A stretch of DNA of 64,000 nt from Geotalea toluenoxydans JCM 15764 (GCF_001311985.1 NZ_BBCJ01000009.1:62001-126000); one strand, 5' to 3'. Positions 48,030 through 56,957 are shown, numbered from the stretch's first letter. Numbers and translations are program-made. The notes: a model not told the origin generated them from the letters alone.

Positions 48030-49677
48030 ATGCCGAAAAATCGTGAAGCAGCTCGCGCCAATCTGGAAAATCTCTACCGGATCTTTACCGTCCCGGAAGC
48101 GCCCGATTCGACCCTGGGCGCTATCGATCAGGCGATTGCCGCAGATGTCACCGGCTTTTTGCAGACCCATATCGTTGCCATCGAACGCGACCTCGAAGCT
48201 ATCGAGCCGATTTCGCCTCTGCCATCATCCCGGAAGAACCGACCTACGTCTCCGAATATACCGAATTCGTCAAGGAGAACCTGGTCGCCCAGTCGGTCCA
48301 TACCGCTGCCCCCGGCTTTGTCGGCCACATGACTTCGGCGATCCCCTACTTCATGCTCCCCCTGGCGCGCCTCATGACCGCCCTCAACCAGAACCTGGTC
48401 AAGGTGGAGACCTCCAAGGCCTTTACCCCCATGGAGCGGCAGGTCCTGGCCATGCTCCATCACCTGGTCTATCGCCGGGATGCCGACTTCTATCCCGCCT
48501 GGATTCACAACAGCCAGCATGCCCTGGGGGCCTTCTGTTCCGGTGGCACCATTGCCAACGTCACGGCACTCTGGGTGGCGCGCAACCGCCTCTTCGCACC
48601 ACACGGTGATTTTGGCGGCATTGCACAGGAAGGGCTGGGCCGGGCGCTGCAGCATCGAGGGGCTGAGGGTATTGCGGTCCTAGTCTCCGAGCGCGGCCAC
48701 TATTCCTTCGGCAAGGCCGCCGATCTCCTGGGCCTGGGCCGGGACAACCTGATCAAGGTGCAGACCGATGCCCATAACCGTGTCGACCTGAAGCTGTTGC
48801 GGGAAGAGGTCCGGCGCCTGCAGGACAGGAACATACTCCCGCTGGCATTGGTTGGCATTGCCGGCACCACCGAAACCGGCAATATCGACCCGCTGGAGGC
48901 CTTGGCCGATCTCGCAGGGGAGCTAGGGTGCCATTTCCATGTGGACGCTGCCTGGGGTGGGCCGACCCTCTTTTCCGACCGGTTCCGCTCCCTGCTCAGT
49001 GGCATCGAGCGGGCCGACTCGGTCACCATCGATGCGCACAAGCAGCTCTATGTTCCCATGGGGGCGGGGATGGTCGTCTTCAAGGATCCGACGGCCCTTT
49101 CGGCGATCGAACATCATGCAAACTATATCCTGCGTCATGGCTCCAAGGATCTGGGGAGCCATACCCTCGAAGGATCACGGCCGGGTATGGCGATGTTGGT
49201 TCATGCCGGTTTATCCATCATCGGCCGCAAGGGGTACGAACTCCTCATGGATATGGGGATCGAGCGGGCGCGGACCTTTGCCGCCATGATCCGCCAGTAT
49301 CCCCATTTCGAACTGACCAGCGACCCGGAGCTGAATATCCTTACCTACCGCTACTGTCCGCTCAATGTACAAAAGGCCCTGGCCGCAGCGCCTGCTGAGC
49401 AGCGTGCCGGTATCAATGCACTCCTCGACCAGGTCTGCCTGCTGCTGCAAAAACATCAACGGGAAGCGGGGAAAACCTTTGTCTCCCGGACACGGCTGCG
49501 AGTGGCTCGCCATGATGAAGAACTAACTGTCCTGCGCGTCGTGTTGGCCAATCCACTGACGACCGACGAGATCCTGACGGCGGTTCTGGCCGAGCAGTGC
49601 GAGATCGTGCAGCAGCCGGAGATTCAGCCTTGTTGCAGCAGGTCGAGGAAATCTGTACAGGTTTGACGGCGAAATAG
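48030..49677 (+). CDS. panP: PanP-type pyridoxal-dependent aspartate 1-decarboxylase (two frameshifts)
   Basis: A group II PLP decarboxylase of about 549 residues. The N-terminus NLYRIFTVPEAPDSTLGAID is characteristic of the PanP family, which makes beta-alanine from aspartate for pantothenate in place of PanD. The core has NLVKVETSKAFTPMERQVLA, AFCSGGTIANVTALW, FHVDAAWGGP and the PLP lysine in TIDAHKQLYVPMGAGM. The phase changes near 48215 (before AIIPEEPTYVSEYTEFVK) and near 49628 (ALLQQVEEICTGLTAK, stop 49675-49677); each is one lost base. A glutamate decarboxylase-like role is the alternative. Confidence 0.85.
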
Positions 49678-49807
49678 AGGGGGGCTATTATCTTCGGGGG
49701 TGAGAGCTTCCACATCTAATAAAACCCCGCTTCCCGTTTCAAGCGTGTATATTGGGCGCCGTCGTTAAAAGAATGCCGACACAGCAAAGTCGAGAGAAGG
49801 TGAAACT

Positions 49808-49987
49808 ATGAGTATCTTTAATCTGTTTAATTGTAAGCCAGTGTGTCGAACCCGCATGGTCAGTCAGGATTTCTTCGAGTGCAAGGTGAAAAGACCCAAG
49901 CCGAAATTTTGCGAGTATTCCCTCAGCATGGGAGAAAGCTTCATCTGCAACCACCTTGACCGCGCCGGGTTTTCAAGTAAAAAGTAG
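49808..49987 (+). CDS. Small cysteine-containing protein, 59 residues
   Basis: ATG 49808 follows a clear ribosome site (AGAAGGTGAAACT). The protein has five cysteines spread over NCKPVCRTRM, FECKVKRPKPKFCEYS and SFICNHLDRAG, and ends SSKK. The CxxxC and later Cys could bind a metal, but no standard zinc motif is met. It lies 32 bp before the acetyltransferase gene and may be co-transcribed with it. No family is recognised. Confidence 0.5.
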   Translation: MSIFNLFNCKPVCRTRMVSQDFFECKVKRPKPKFCEYSLSMGESFICNHLDRAGFSSKK

Positions 49988-50019
49988 TGCCGTAGCCACG
50001 TCCTGGAGTCCCATTCATC

Positions 50020-50541
50020 ATGAAAATACAGAAGTTGACGATCGAGAACCGCTCCAAGGTCTATGCGCTATTGCAGCACGCCTTTCCCGGCACTGATTAT
50101 GAAGTGGCGCTGGTACGGAAACTCCACGAGAACAGCAGACCCGTGCATGAATGGGTCTGTATTCATACCAGCAAGGTCATCGCCTACATTGCTTTTTCCA
50201 ACGCTTATGATGGCACCGACATCTGTGGCTTGCACCTGGCCCCCATGGCGGTGGCCCCCGAATTTCAAAATCAGGGGGTGGGTTCGGAACTGCTGAAATT
50301 TGCCTTGCGACAGGAGGCGATTAAAAGCCGGACCCTGTTTGTCCTGGGGGAACCAGCTTATTACCAACGGTTTGGCTTTGAACCCTGCGGCGCCCCCATC
50401 TGTCCGTTTGATAAGAACAACTCACATTTCCTGAGTATGCGAAACAACATTGCCGTCAGTTTCTCTGTGGGTTATGAGCCTGAGTTTAACGCTGCTGCCA
50501 CATCATCCGGCAAGCAGGGAAAGAAGCGCCGGTTACGATAA
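50020..50541 (+). CDS. GNAT-family N-acetyltransferase (YhbS-like)
   Basis: 173 residues. The acetyl-CoA binding motif is LAPMAVAPEFQNQGVGSELL (about residues 77-96), followed by LFVLGEPAYYQRFGFEPCG, the strand-turn typical of YhbS-type acetyltransferases. The substrate is unknown. It is complete and ends before a GGCGACC hairpin. Confidence 0.88.
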   Translation: MKIQKLTIENRSKVYALLQHAFPGTDYEVALVRKLHENSRPVHEWVCIHTSKVIAYIAFSNAYDGTDICGLHLAPMAVAPEFQNQGVGSELLKFALRQEAIKSRTLFVLGEPAYYQRFGFEPCGAPICPFDKNNSHFLSMRNNIAVSFSVGYEPEFNAAATSSGKQGKKRRLR

Positions 50542-50571
50542 GCATCGAAACGAGCGATTCACTTTTATTCA

Positions 50572-50598
50572 AAAGGCGACCATTATTGGGTCGCCTTT
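50572..50598 (+). terminator. Terminator after the GNAT gene
   Basis: Stem AAAGGCGACC / GGTCGCCTTT with a seven-base loop, followed by GTTGTTTCTTG. It is 30 bp past the stop. Confidence 0.8.
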
Positions 50599-50746
50599 GT
50601 TGTTTCTTGTCCCGGAAACTGTTTTTTCGCCGCCGTACAGCCAACGTCCTCCCCATATCCACATTTTGGTGCACATGGGCGGTTATGCCGGGCTGATCAG
50701 CCAGCATTACCCGCAGCGCAACAAAAAAAGCTCCTTCGATCTGGTT

Positions 50747-50913
50747 CTAGGAGTCTGTCGGACTTAGAATGAATCGGCTGCGAAAATGGCAAATCGGTCC
50801 GGATCTCCGTAAATTTTCGACAAATAGGTCCACTATTCGCTCTCAAATTTCCAAATATCCGTCCTCGAATTTCCATTCTCTCGCTTCGATCCCTAAGTCC
50901 GACAGACTCCTAG
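50747..50913. mobile_element. 167-bp MITE-like element with 21-bp perfect terminal inverted repeats
   Basis: The left end CTAGGAGTCTGTCGGACTTAG (50747-50767, shown here whole as a 21-base end) is exactly complementary to the right end at 50893-50913. The 125-bp interior is A/T-rich and holds no credible gene. The size and ends are those of a non-autonomous insertion element mobilised in trans by a transposase with the same ends. A short CTAG or TA duplication at the edges is possible. It lies just past the 3' end of the MFS gene, and reading beyond that gene's stop would enter it. Confidence 0.8.
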
Positions 50914-50936
50914 CGCCGGAATGGAAAATCCAGTGG

Positions 50937-52205
50937 TTACTGGTGGCGTGACTTGAGCAGAAACGAGAAAATGAGCCTGTCAGGAGAAACCCGCACGCAG
51001 GGCAAAACTGTAGAAAGATGACCGTCCGGGGTAGAGCCCGGCCGGATAACGATCCTTGATGAGGCGACCAGCTGTGGGCCGGCGATACCGGCGGCGGACC
51101 AGGCAGTGAGGATTGTGCCATAGACGGCAGGCATGACCCTGCTGCCGAACAGGTCGAGCACGAAGGAGGGCATGGTTCCGAAACCGCCGCCATAGCAGAG
51201 GAGAATGTAACAGACCAGCAGCGCGAATAGCCAGGGATTGTCTGTGTACGTCAAGAGGATAAACGCCAGCAGTTGGGTGCCGAGAATGACCCTGAAGGTC
51301 TCCCGGCGGCCGATCCGGTCCGAGATCCCTCCCCATAAAAACCTGCCGATACCGTTGAAAATGGAACTGACTGCGATCAGGGTGGCGCCGTACCTGGCAA
51401 GAGCCTCCTTTCCCAGCGCCGGGTCTGCCTTGCTCCAGATATCCTGAAAGAGCGGCGACTGGAAACCGATAATGGCGATGCCGGCGGTGATGTTGCAGAA
51501 GAAGATCACCCAGAGCAGCGCAAATTCCCGTGAAATCAGGCAGGCACGGGTTCCCCTGCCATGCTTGTCCGGGCCGCTCCCGGCGCCCGCCAATGGCAGG
51601 ATACAACCGGACGGCATCCATCCGGTGGGCGGATTCCTGACAAAGGCTGCAGCAGGAATGACCAGCAGGAGGAACACCACCCCCATCACGGCAAAGACCC
51701 TTACCATATCTCCGCCCAGTTGCGCCAGGAGTAGAGGCGCTAAAACCTTCGACATCAGGAGGGCGCCAAAGCCGAACCCCATGACTACCATGCCGGTGGC
51801 AAACCCTTTCCGGTCTGGGAACCACCTGGCCACCGTTGCGACCGGAGTGACGTAGCTTAGTCCCAGGCCGGTTCCCCCGATTACGCCGTAACCGGCATAA
51901 AGGAGCGGGAGTGAATGCATTCTGAGCGCCAGTGCTGCCAGCAGGTAACCGCAGCCGAACAGCATCCCGCCCAGCAGGGCAAGGATCGTCGGTCCTGTCT
52001 TTGGCAATAACATCCCTCCAGCTGCGGCAGCCAGACCGAGAAAGCAGATGGCGAGGCTGAAAGCCCATGCCACTTGGCTGTTCGACCAAAAGTAGGCGTC
52101 GCAGAGGGGTTTCTGGAAGAAGCTCCAGGCGTACACGGTTCCCAGGTTGACCATCAGCAGCGTGCAGATTACCGCAATCAGCCAGCGGTTGAACGTCTTT
52201 ACCAC
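50937..52205 (-). CDS. MFS transporter, oxalate/formate antiporter-like (frameshifted C-terminus)
   Basis: About 420 residues with twelve predicted hydrophobic segments. The N-terminal WLIAVICTLLMVNLGTVYAW SFFQ start and the VTPVATVARWFPDRKGFATG loop between helices 4 and 5 are of the OFA (oxalate:formate antiporter) group; ISDRIGRRETFRVILG is the second-half equivalent. GTG 52205 with a G-rich ribosome site is favoured over an upstream ATG. Near 51060 the phase shifts (IKDRYPAGLYPGRSSFYSFA reads one base off) and then returns, so the last helix is uncertain. The substrate is probably a small carboxylate; this is inference. Confidence 0.82.
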   Translation of the reverse strand: MVKTFNRWLIAVICTLLMVNLGTVYAWSFFQKPLCDAYFWSNSQVAWAFSLAICFLGLAAAAGGMLLPKTGPTILALLGGMLFGCGYLLAALALRMHSLPLLYAGYGVIGGTGLGLSYVTPVATVARWFPDRKGFATGMVVMGFGFGALLMSKVLAPLLLAQLGGDMVRVFAVMGVVFLLLVIPAAAFVRNPPTGWMPSGCILPLAGAGSGPDKHGRGTRACLISREFALLWVIFFCNITAGIAIIGFQSPLFQDIWSKADPALGKEALARYGATLIAVSSIFNGIGRFLWGGISDRIGRRETFRVILGTQLLAFILLTYTDNPWLFALLVCYILLCYGGGFGTMPSFVLDLFGSRVMPAVYGTILTAWSAAGIAGPQLVASSRIVIRPGSTPDGHLSTVLPCVRVSPDRLIFSFLLKSRHQ

Positions 52206-52346
52206 CCGTGCACCCCCTTTATTCCCGGACAACCCCCCATGCAGCAGCTCCGGGTAGGAATTTGAGTATATAGTTAGAAGCAATTTTGTCCAGTTAACTA
52301 ATGATGGGCAACAATGGATTCTGGGGACGGAATTTGCTTAAAGCAG

Positions 52347-52368
52347 AAGGCGGCCTGTTGGCCGCCTT
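52347..52368. terminator. GGCGGCC-family hairpin downstream of sodC
   Basis: Stem AAGGCGGCC / GGCCGCCTT with loop TGTT. sodC (minus strand) ends 60 bp away, so this probably serves as its terminator. On the minus strand the stem is followed by CTGCTTTAAG, with only a short T stretch. Confidence 0.65.
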
Positions 52369-52427
52369 TGATGTTTCATGCGCATATAAGTGCGGATAAA
52401 TGCCTTACTCCCTTCAGCCGTGCCGCA

Positions 52428-52946
52428 TCAGCTGGCGCCGACCACTCCACAGGCTATCCTGTCACCGGAGTTGCCGGTTGGGTCGGTCTTCTCGTCGTCA
52501 GGCTTGGCGTGGATGATCAGGGCCGTACCACCATCTTTCAGCAACGAGGTCTTCCCTTTGCCCAGTGTTGCACCTTCGGCGGTTGCCGTTAATTCTGCGG
52601 TGCCGTTCCCTTTCACCTCCAGGTTGGGCAGGTCGCCGGCATGCTTTCCTTCCGGGTGACCGGCACCGTGGTGCCTGCCGGTGGGGTTGAAGTGAGCGCC
52701 TGCGGTGGCAAAACCGGGAGGCTCGCACTTGCCGTTTTCATGGATATGCATGCCATGTTTACCCGGCGGGAGTCCCGACACCTTGACCGTCACTTCTACG
52801 CCCCCCTTTCGTTCGGCGAAGGTTGCGGTACCGATCGATTTCCCGGTTGTGTCGACAATGGAAGAGGAAACAGTTTTTCCCGTTTCGCCAGCTCCGGCAA
52901 CAGTGGCAGAGGCAATCAGCAGAAGACATGTGGTTGATCTGATCAT
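52428..52946 (-). CDS. sodC: Cu/Zn superoxide dismutase
   Basis: 172 residues with a signal peptide (STTCLLLIASATVAGAGE), so it is periplasmic. Copper and zinc ligands are visible: HGMHIHENGKCEPPGFATAG, AHFNPTGRHHG, HAGDLPNLEVKGNG and ALIIHAKPDDEKTDPTGNSG, ending GDRIACGVV with the second disulphide cysteine. It removes periplasmic superoxide. RBS AAGGAGAAAG precedes ATG 52946. It is intact. Confidence 0.95.
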   Translation of the reverse strand: MIRSTTCLLLIASATVAGAGETGKTVSSSIVDTTGKSIGTATFAERKGGVEVTVKVSGLPPGKHGMHIHENGKCEPPGFATAGAHFNPTGRHHGAGHPEGKHAGDLPNLEVKGNGTAELTATAEGATLGKGKTSLLKDGGTALIIHAKPDDEKTDPTGNSGDRIACGVVGAS

Positions 52947-53039
52947 CGCTTTCTCCTTGTAGGTTAGTTTCTGGTGCTAAAAGTGTAGATTGCTTAACCT
53001 GCTGTCAATCCGGCTCAAATGAGTGCTCCGCCGACTCCG

Positions 53040-53425
53040 TCAACGCTGCCTGGCGGCATCGACGCTCCAGATTCCACCTCCCTGGGCAGCTATGAAGAGG
53101 AAGACAAAACAATACAGTGCCGCCAGTTCGCCTTCATTCTGAAGCGGCAGCAACGCCTTCGTTCCATGGCCGATCCAGTAGCGAAGGCCATCTGGCCGCT
53201 GGCAATAAAGGCTGCCCAGTGGGTGAACAGACCTATCATAACCAGTATCCCGCAAAACAGCTCGATGGGACCGGCCACATAGGTAATGAAGGAGGGGACT
53301 CCTGCCGGCATAGGGCTCGGAATAGCGAACAGCTTCTGGGCGCCGTGCCACAGAAACAGAAAGCCTGCCACGATGCGCATCAATGCATAACAGTGGGGAA
53401 TGTAGTCGGACATGAATGGTCTCAT
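53040..53425 (-). CDS. DoxX-family membrane protein (frameshifted)
   Basis: About 129 residues with four membrane helices. The N-terminal ALMRIVAGFLFLWHGAQKLF and FITYVAGPIELFCGILVMIG are the DoxX signature. ATG 53425 follows GGAGGTGTTAC. Near 53190 the phase slips (GQMAF to AYWIGHGTKALLPLQNEGEL); one added base joins the parts. The end ALYCFVFLFIAAQGGGIWSV supports the second frame. The role is uncertain, with links to redox and detoxification. It lies next to a VOC-family gene on the same strand. Confidence 0.85.
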
Positions 53426-53460
53426 GTAACACCTCCAGATCGATACGCTGCTTACTCCGG

Positions 53461-53825
53461 TTATTTCGGAGAAGCCGGGTTCATCTGCCAGAGTGCCAGT
53501 GTCGCACCGGTGGGGTCGGTGATGACGCTGAACCAGCCGATGCCGGGAATTTCGGTGACATCTTTGCAGATCTTCGCCCCCAGGGTCCGGGCCTTTTCGG
53601 TGGCGGCGGCCGCATTGTCCACCAGAACGTAGGCGATCCAACATGAGGGGGTATCCGGGTCCGGGGTCTTCATCATGCCGCCGCCGGTTCCTTCGCCCAC
53701 CTTGATCAGGGTGTAGTCCATCCCCGGTATTTCTTCCAGCTGCCAATCGAACAGCCCGGTATAAAAAGCTTTTGCCTTGCTACATCGGTGGTCACAAGCT
53801 CCACATGTACGAAGGGATTTGCCAT
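53461..53825 (-). CDS. VOC-family (glyoxalase-like) protein (frameshifted)
   Basis: About 122 residues. ATG 53825 (RBS AAAAGGAGAG) begins MANPFVHVELVTTDVAKAKA after repair of one base near 53776; as written, the early part is out of phase with FYTGLFDWQLEEIPGMDYTL and the rest. The single VOC repeat pair (PSCWIAYVLVDNAAAATEKA; GWFSVITDPTGATLALWQM) resembles the glyoxalase/bleomycin group. Its substrate is unknown. It is read with doxX, 35 bp downstream. Confidence 0.82.
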
Positions 53826-53929
53826 AAGTACACTCTCCTTTTTATATTGGTTTGTCTTAATTTATTATACGGCATCCTGCGCCTGAGTTGTGGTTACAAT
53901 CATAAAAACAGGACGTTTTTGTTGACATC

Positions 53930-53945
53930 TGGACCATCTGGTCCT
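53930..53945. promoter_or_regulatory. TetR-type operator copy 1 with -35 box
   Basis: TGGACCATCTGGTCCT is a near-perfect palindrome (TGGACC-ATCT-GGTCCT) placed 12 bp before the tetR ATG and directly after a TTGACA -35 box (53922-53927). The matching site before the cupin gene (54566-54581) supports it as a binding site of the adjacent TetR protein. Confidence 0.75.
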
Positions 53946-53957
53946 AAAGTGGAACCC

Positions 53958-54548
53958 ATGACACTTGGAAGACCATTGGCATATGACCCCGACAAGGCAC
54001 TCAATGCCGCCATGCAGGTATTCTGGTCGCAGGGATATGAGGCCACTACACTGCAGGACTTGCTGCAGGCTATGGGGCTCTCCAAAAGCAGCTTCTACCA
54101 AGCATTCAGCGGCAAGAAAGAGCTTTTTCTGCGCTGCATTTCCCTATATCGGGAAAAAATTTCCCAAGGGCTGGCCGAGCTGCTGGAGAATTCTGTTTCC
54201 GGACGGGATTTCATCGAGCGGATGCTGCTCAATTCTGCGGCAGAGGCAAGGCGCACCATTGATATGCGTCGCGGTTGCCTGCTGATGAATACCGCCACCG
54301 AATGTGCACAGAAAGACCGCGACATTGCCGAGAGGGTCTCTTCCGGGTTCGCGGGGTTGAAGGAACTGCTCATCCAGGCGGTCAGGCGGGGGCAGACCGA
54401 GGGAGAGATAACCAGGGCAGTGGCGGCCGAGGTGCTGGCCGGTTACCTGATCAGCAGTCTGGGGGGTATCAAGACGGTTGTCAAGGGTGGGGCGGATGAA
54501 CAGCGCGTATGCGATATCGTAGCCGTTATCCTGCGGGCGCTGGACTGA
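53958..54548 (+). CDS. TetR-family transcriptional regulator
   Basis: 196 residues from ATG 53958. The N-terminal helix-turn-helix reads LGRPLAYDPDKALNAAMQVF, GYEATTLQDLLQAMGLSKSS, FYQAFSGKKELFLRCI. The C-terminal ligand domain (RRGCLLMNTATECAQKDRDI) is of the YdeS/AcrR-like type. Palindromes TGGACC-N4-GGTCC(A/T) lie before this gene and before the cupin gene, so it likely represses both itself and the cupin gene. It is divergent from the VOC/DoxX genes, sharing a short region with them. Confidence 0.9.
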   Translation: MTLGRPLAYDPDKALNAAMQVFWSQGYEATTLQDLLQAMGLSKSSFYQAFSGKKELFLRCISLYREKISQGLAELLENSVSGRDFIERMLLNSAAEARRTIDMRRGCLLMNTATECAQKDRDIAERVSSGFAGLKELLIQAVRRGQTEGEITRAVAAEVLAGYLISSLGGIKTVVKGGADEQRVCDIVAVILRALD

Positions 54549-54565
54549 ATTTTTTTAAATATTTT

Positions 54566-54581
54566 TGGACCATAAGGTCCA
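54566..54581. promoter_or_regulatory. TetR-type operator copy 2 before the cupin gene
   Basis: TGGACCATAAGGTCCA is a perfect palindrome (arms TGGACC/GGTCCA, spacer ATAA), 26 bp before ATG 54608. It matches the site at 53930-53945 in arms and in 4-bp spacing. Confidence 0.8.
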
Positions 54582-54607
54582 CAATAATCCAAAAGGAGGA
54601 ACAGGCA

Positions 54608-55033
54608 ATGACCATTCAGGGAAACAACTTTACCGCAGAGCACACCGGGCCGTTTGAAACACTTTTAAAAAGGGATTTTCTGGGCTTTCACGGCAAATTC
54701 TTCATCGGCGGCGATCTGGGACTCACCGGCTGCGAGGTCTCTCTTAATCGCCTTCCGGCCGGCAAGGGGATGCCATTTGTCCATGCCCATAGCAAGAATG
54801 AAGAACTCTATATTGTTTTGGGTGGCAGTGGCATCTTTCATGTGGATGGGGAGGAGTTTCCGGTGAGCGAAGGAAGCCTGATCCGCGTGGCGCCGGCTGG
54901 AGAGCGTGCCTACAAGGCAGGAGATGTGGACCTCTATTTCATCTGCATCCAGGCCGAGGCGGGGAGTTTGACTCAGGCCACACTTGAAGATGGGGTCAGG
55001 CTCGCGACCAAAGCCTCGTGGATGACCAAGTAG
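54608..55033 (+). CDS. Cupin-domain protein under TetR control
   Basis: 141 residues with RBS AAAAGGAGG. It is one cupin barrel: motif 1 GKGMPFVHAHSKNEELYIVL (residues about 51-70) with two His and a Glu, motif 2 GSLIRVAPAGERAYKAGDVD lacking the usual His. The strand pattern and GCEVSLNRLPAGKGMP start are those of small YhhW/quercetinase-like or sugar-binding cupins. It follows a TetR gene with a shared operator, so it may respond to the same ligand. Function is unknown. Confidence 0.8.
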   Translation: MTIQGNNFTAEHTGPFETLLKRDFLGFHGKFFIGGDLGLTGCEVSLNRLPAGKGMPFVHAHSKNEELYIVLGGSGIFHVDGEEFPVSEGSLIRVAPAGERAYKAGDVDLYFICIQAEAGSLTQATLEDGVRLATKASWMTK

Positions 55034-55281
55034 CGTATCTGTGATCGGGGAATGCATGGAGACTCTTTGGTTCCTGCCAACTGCAGGTGGCGGTGGTAAT
55101 CCTTTGCGGCTTACTTCTTCACAGCTGCTTTTCTTCCTTCATACCAGATACTCCGGTCAATGGCCTTCAGGTGTCCAGATATGAGCGGTGATCGATAACC
55201 TTGCTCTTTCCTGTCCGCGATATTATACTACGGCGGTAAACGCGGGTGCTGACAGTTCCCAAGATCATCATCAAAGGAGAA

Positions 55282-55974
55282 ATGAAAGTGAGAGCGAAAA
55301 GTTTCATCAAAGTAGTTGTTGGCGCATCTATAGTGGCCATGCTGGCAGCTGGTTGCGCAACCAATCCCGATGGCAGCTATGAATTTAAGAGAAGCGCCAT
55401 AGGCTCTTTGGGTGGGGCGGCACTGGGCGCAGGTATCGGGGCGCTGGCGGGCGGAAAGACCCATAGGGGAAGAAATGCGGCTATCGGTGGTCTGTCCGGT
55501 GCAGTCGTGGGCGGCGGCATCGGTTATTACATGGACCGGCAGGCAGCAGCCTTAAAGAAAAACCTGCCTGAAGCGGAGGTGGTCAGGGACGGTGACAAGG
55601 TTTATGTGGCTTTGCCGTCAGGTATCCTCTTCGACCTGGGCAAGGATTCCTTGAAGTCGGGAGCCAAGGAGTCTCTGAGCAAGGCGGCGGCAACCCTCAA
55701 GGCCTCTGAGACCAATATCATCGTTCAGGGACATACCGATTCCACCGGCTCCGATGCCATCAACCAGCCATTGAGTGAAAGGCGCGCGAAGCAGGTCCGT
55801 GATTTTCTCACTGCCAACGGTGTGCCTGCGTCCAGGCTGACTGCTGTAGGCTATGGATCGAGCCGCCCGGCCGTTGCCAACGACACCGACGCCAACCGCG
55901 CCCTCAATCGTCGGGTGCAGATGGAGATAAGCCCCAACGAGAAGGCCATAGAGCAGAACAGCGGTAACAACTAG
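55282..55974 (+). CDS. OmpA-family lipoprotein with glycine-zipper region
   Basis: 230 residues. The lipobox MLAAGCATN lies near residue 25. A glycine-zipper stretch follows (GSLGGAALGAGIGALAGGKT, AAIGGLSGAVVGGGIGYYMD), then the OmpA peptidoglycan-binding domain from about 115 (VALPSGILFDLGKDSLKSGA, IIVQGHTDSTGSDAINQPLS, ERRAKQVRDFL, NRALNRRVQMEI). This is the YiaD/Pal-like plan that anchors the outer membrane to murein. ATG 55282 follows AAAGGAGA. The 248 bp before it hold nothing else. Confidence 0.92.
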   Translation: MKVRAKSFIKVVVGASIVAMLAAGCATNPDGSYEFKRSAIGSLGGAALGAGIGALAGGKTHRGRNAAIGGLSGAVVGGGIGYYMDRQAAALKKNLPEAEVVRDGDKVYVALPSGILFDLGKDSLKSGAKESLSKAAATLKASETNIIVQGHTDSTGSDAINQPLSERRAKQVRDFLTANGVPASRLTAVGYGSSRPAVANDTDANRALNRRVQMEISPNEKAIEQNSGNN

Positions 55975-56006
55975 CAGCACCTTACAATTTGAAAGTAGAT
56001 TAAAAT

Positions 56007-56036
56007 AAAGGCGGCCCCGGGGTCGCCTTTATTTTT
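56007..56036 (+). terminator. Terminator after the OmpA-like gene
   Basis: Stem AAAGGCGGCC / GGTCGCCTTT (one G-T pair) with a four-base loop, followed by ATTTTTT. It is 33 bp past the stop. Confidence 0.85.
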
Positions 56037-56140
56037 TGATAAAAGGCTGCAGGTGCGTCGGCGTGATAAGACCGGGGAATAATGGTGGAAAACCTCTTCT
56101 TATCCGGCTATCATAGGGGCCTTCATCACAGGAGGGATAT

Positions 56141-56935
56141 ATGGCGACCGTATGGCTGTTGTATTTAGTACTGGGGGCATTTGCAGGCGTCATGGCGGGG
56201 TTGCTCGGCGTCGGCGGGGGGCTGGTGATCGTACCGGTGCTGTCGTTCATTTTCGCCTATCAGCAGTTGCCTCCTGAGCATATTCTGCACCTGGCCCTGG
56301 GTACTTCCCTGGCCAGTATCATTTTCACCTCCATCTCCAGTCTCCGTGCCCACCATGCACGGGGGGCCGTCAACTGGAACGTGGTGCGGCAGATCAGCCC
56401 GGGCATCGTATTCGGCACCTTTCTCGGCTCCTGGGTTGCCTCCAGGCTTTCCACCGCGTTTCTCAAAGGTTTCTTTGTCGTTTTCCTCTTTTACGTGGCC
56501 ATACAGATGTTCTTCAATATCAAGCCGCAGCCCCATCGGCAGCTCCCGGGAAAAGGCACGATCTTCGGCGTGGGTGGCCTGATCGGTGGGGTTTCCAGCT
56601 TCGTCGGCATCGGCGGCGGCAGCATGTCTGTCCCCTTTCTGCTCTGGTGCAACGTTGCCATGCACAATGCCATCGGCACTTCGGCGGCAATCGGTTTTCC
56701 CATCGCCCTTGCCGGTGCGGCAGGCTACGTGGCCAACGGGCTTGCTGCTTCCCTTCCGCCACATACTCTCGGTTTCGTTCATCTCCCGGCCCTCATGGGA
56801 GTGGCGGCGGCAAGCATTGCCACTGCGCCCCTTGGGGCGAAACTGGCCCACTCGCTGCCAGTGGCGGGGCTCAAAAAAATCTTTGCGCTGCTGCTTGTGG
56901 TGATTGGAACGAAGATGGTGCTGGACCTTTTTTAG
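56141..56935 (+). CDS. TauE/SafE-family sulfite/organosulfur exporter
   Basis: 264 residues with about eight membrane segments. The repeat signature GVMAGLLGVGGGLVIVPVL near residue 18 and its second-half copy GLIGGVSSFVGIGGGSMSVP near residue 145 are those of TauE/SafE. AIGTSAAIGFPIALAGAAGY supports it. Family members move sulfite, sulfoacetate or other small anions. RBS AGGAGG precedes ATG 56141. It is intact and converges on the flavin-fold gene. Confidence 0.9.
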   Translation: MATVWLLYLVLGAFAGVMAGLLGVGGGLVIVPVLSFIFAYQQLPPEHILHLALGTSLASIIFTSISSLRAHHARGAVNWNVVRQISPGIVFGTFLGSWVASRLSTAFLKGFFVVFLFYVAIQMFFNIKPQPHRQLPGKGTIFGVGGLIGGVSSFVGIGGGSMSVPFLLWCNVAMHNAIGTSAAIGFPIALAGAAGYVANGLAASLPPHTLGFVHLPALMGVAAASIATAPLGAKLAHSLPVAGLKKIFALLLVVIGTKMVLDLF

Positions 56936-56957
56936 CAGGTTTCGGGCGGGCTTTGGT

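Noticed and set aside
50769-50951. 60-residue frame inside the MITE
   Set aside because: It lies within the non-coding interior and runs through the terminal repeat, with no ribosome site or recognisable motif.
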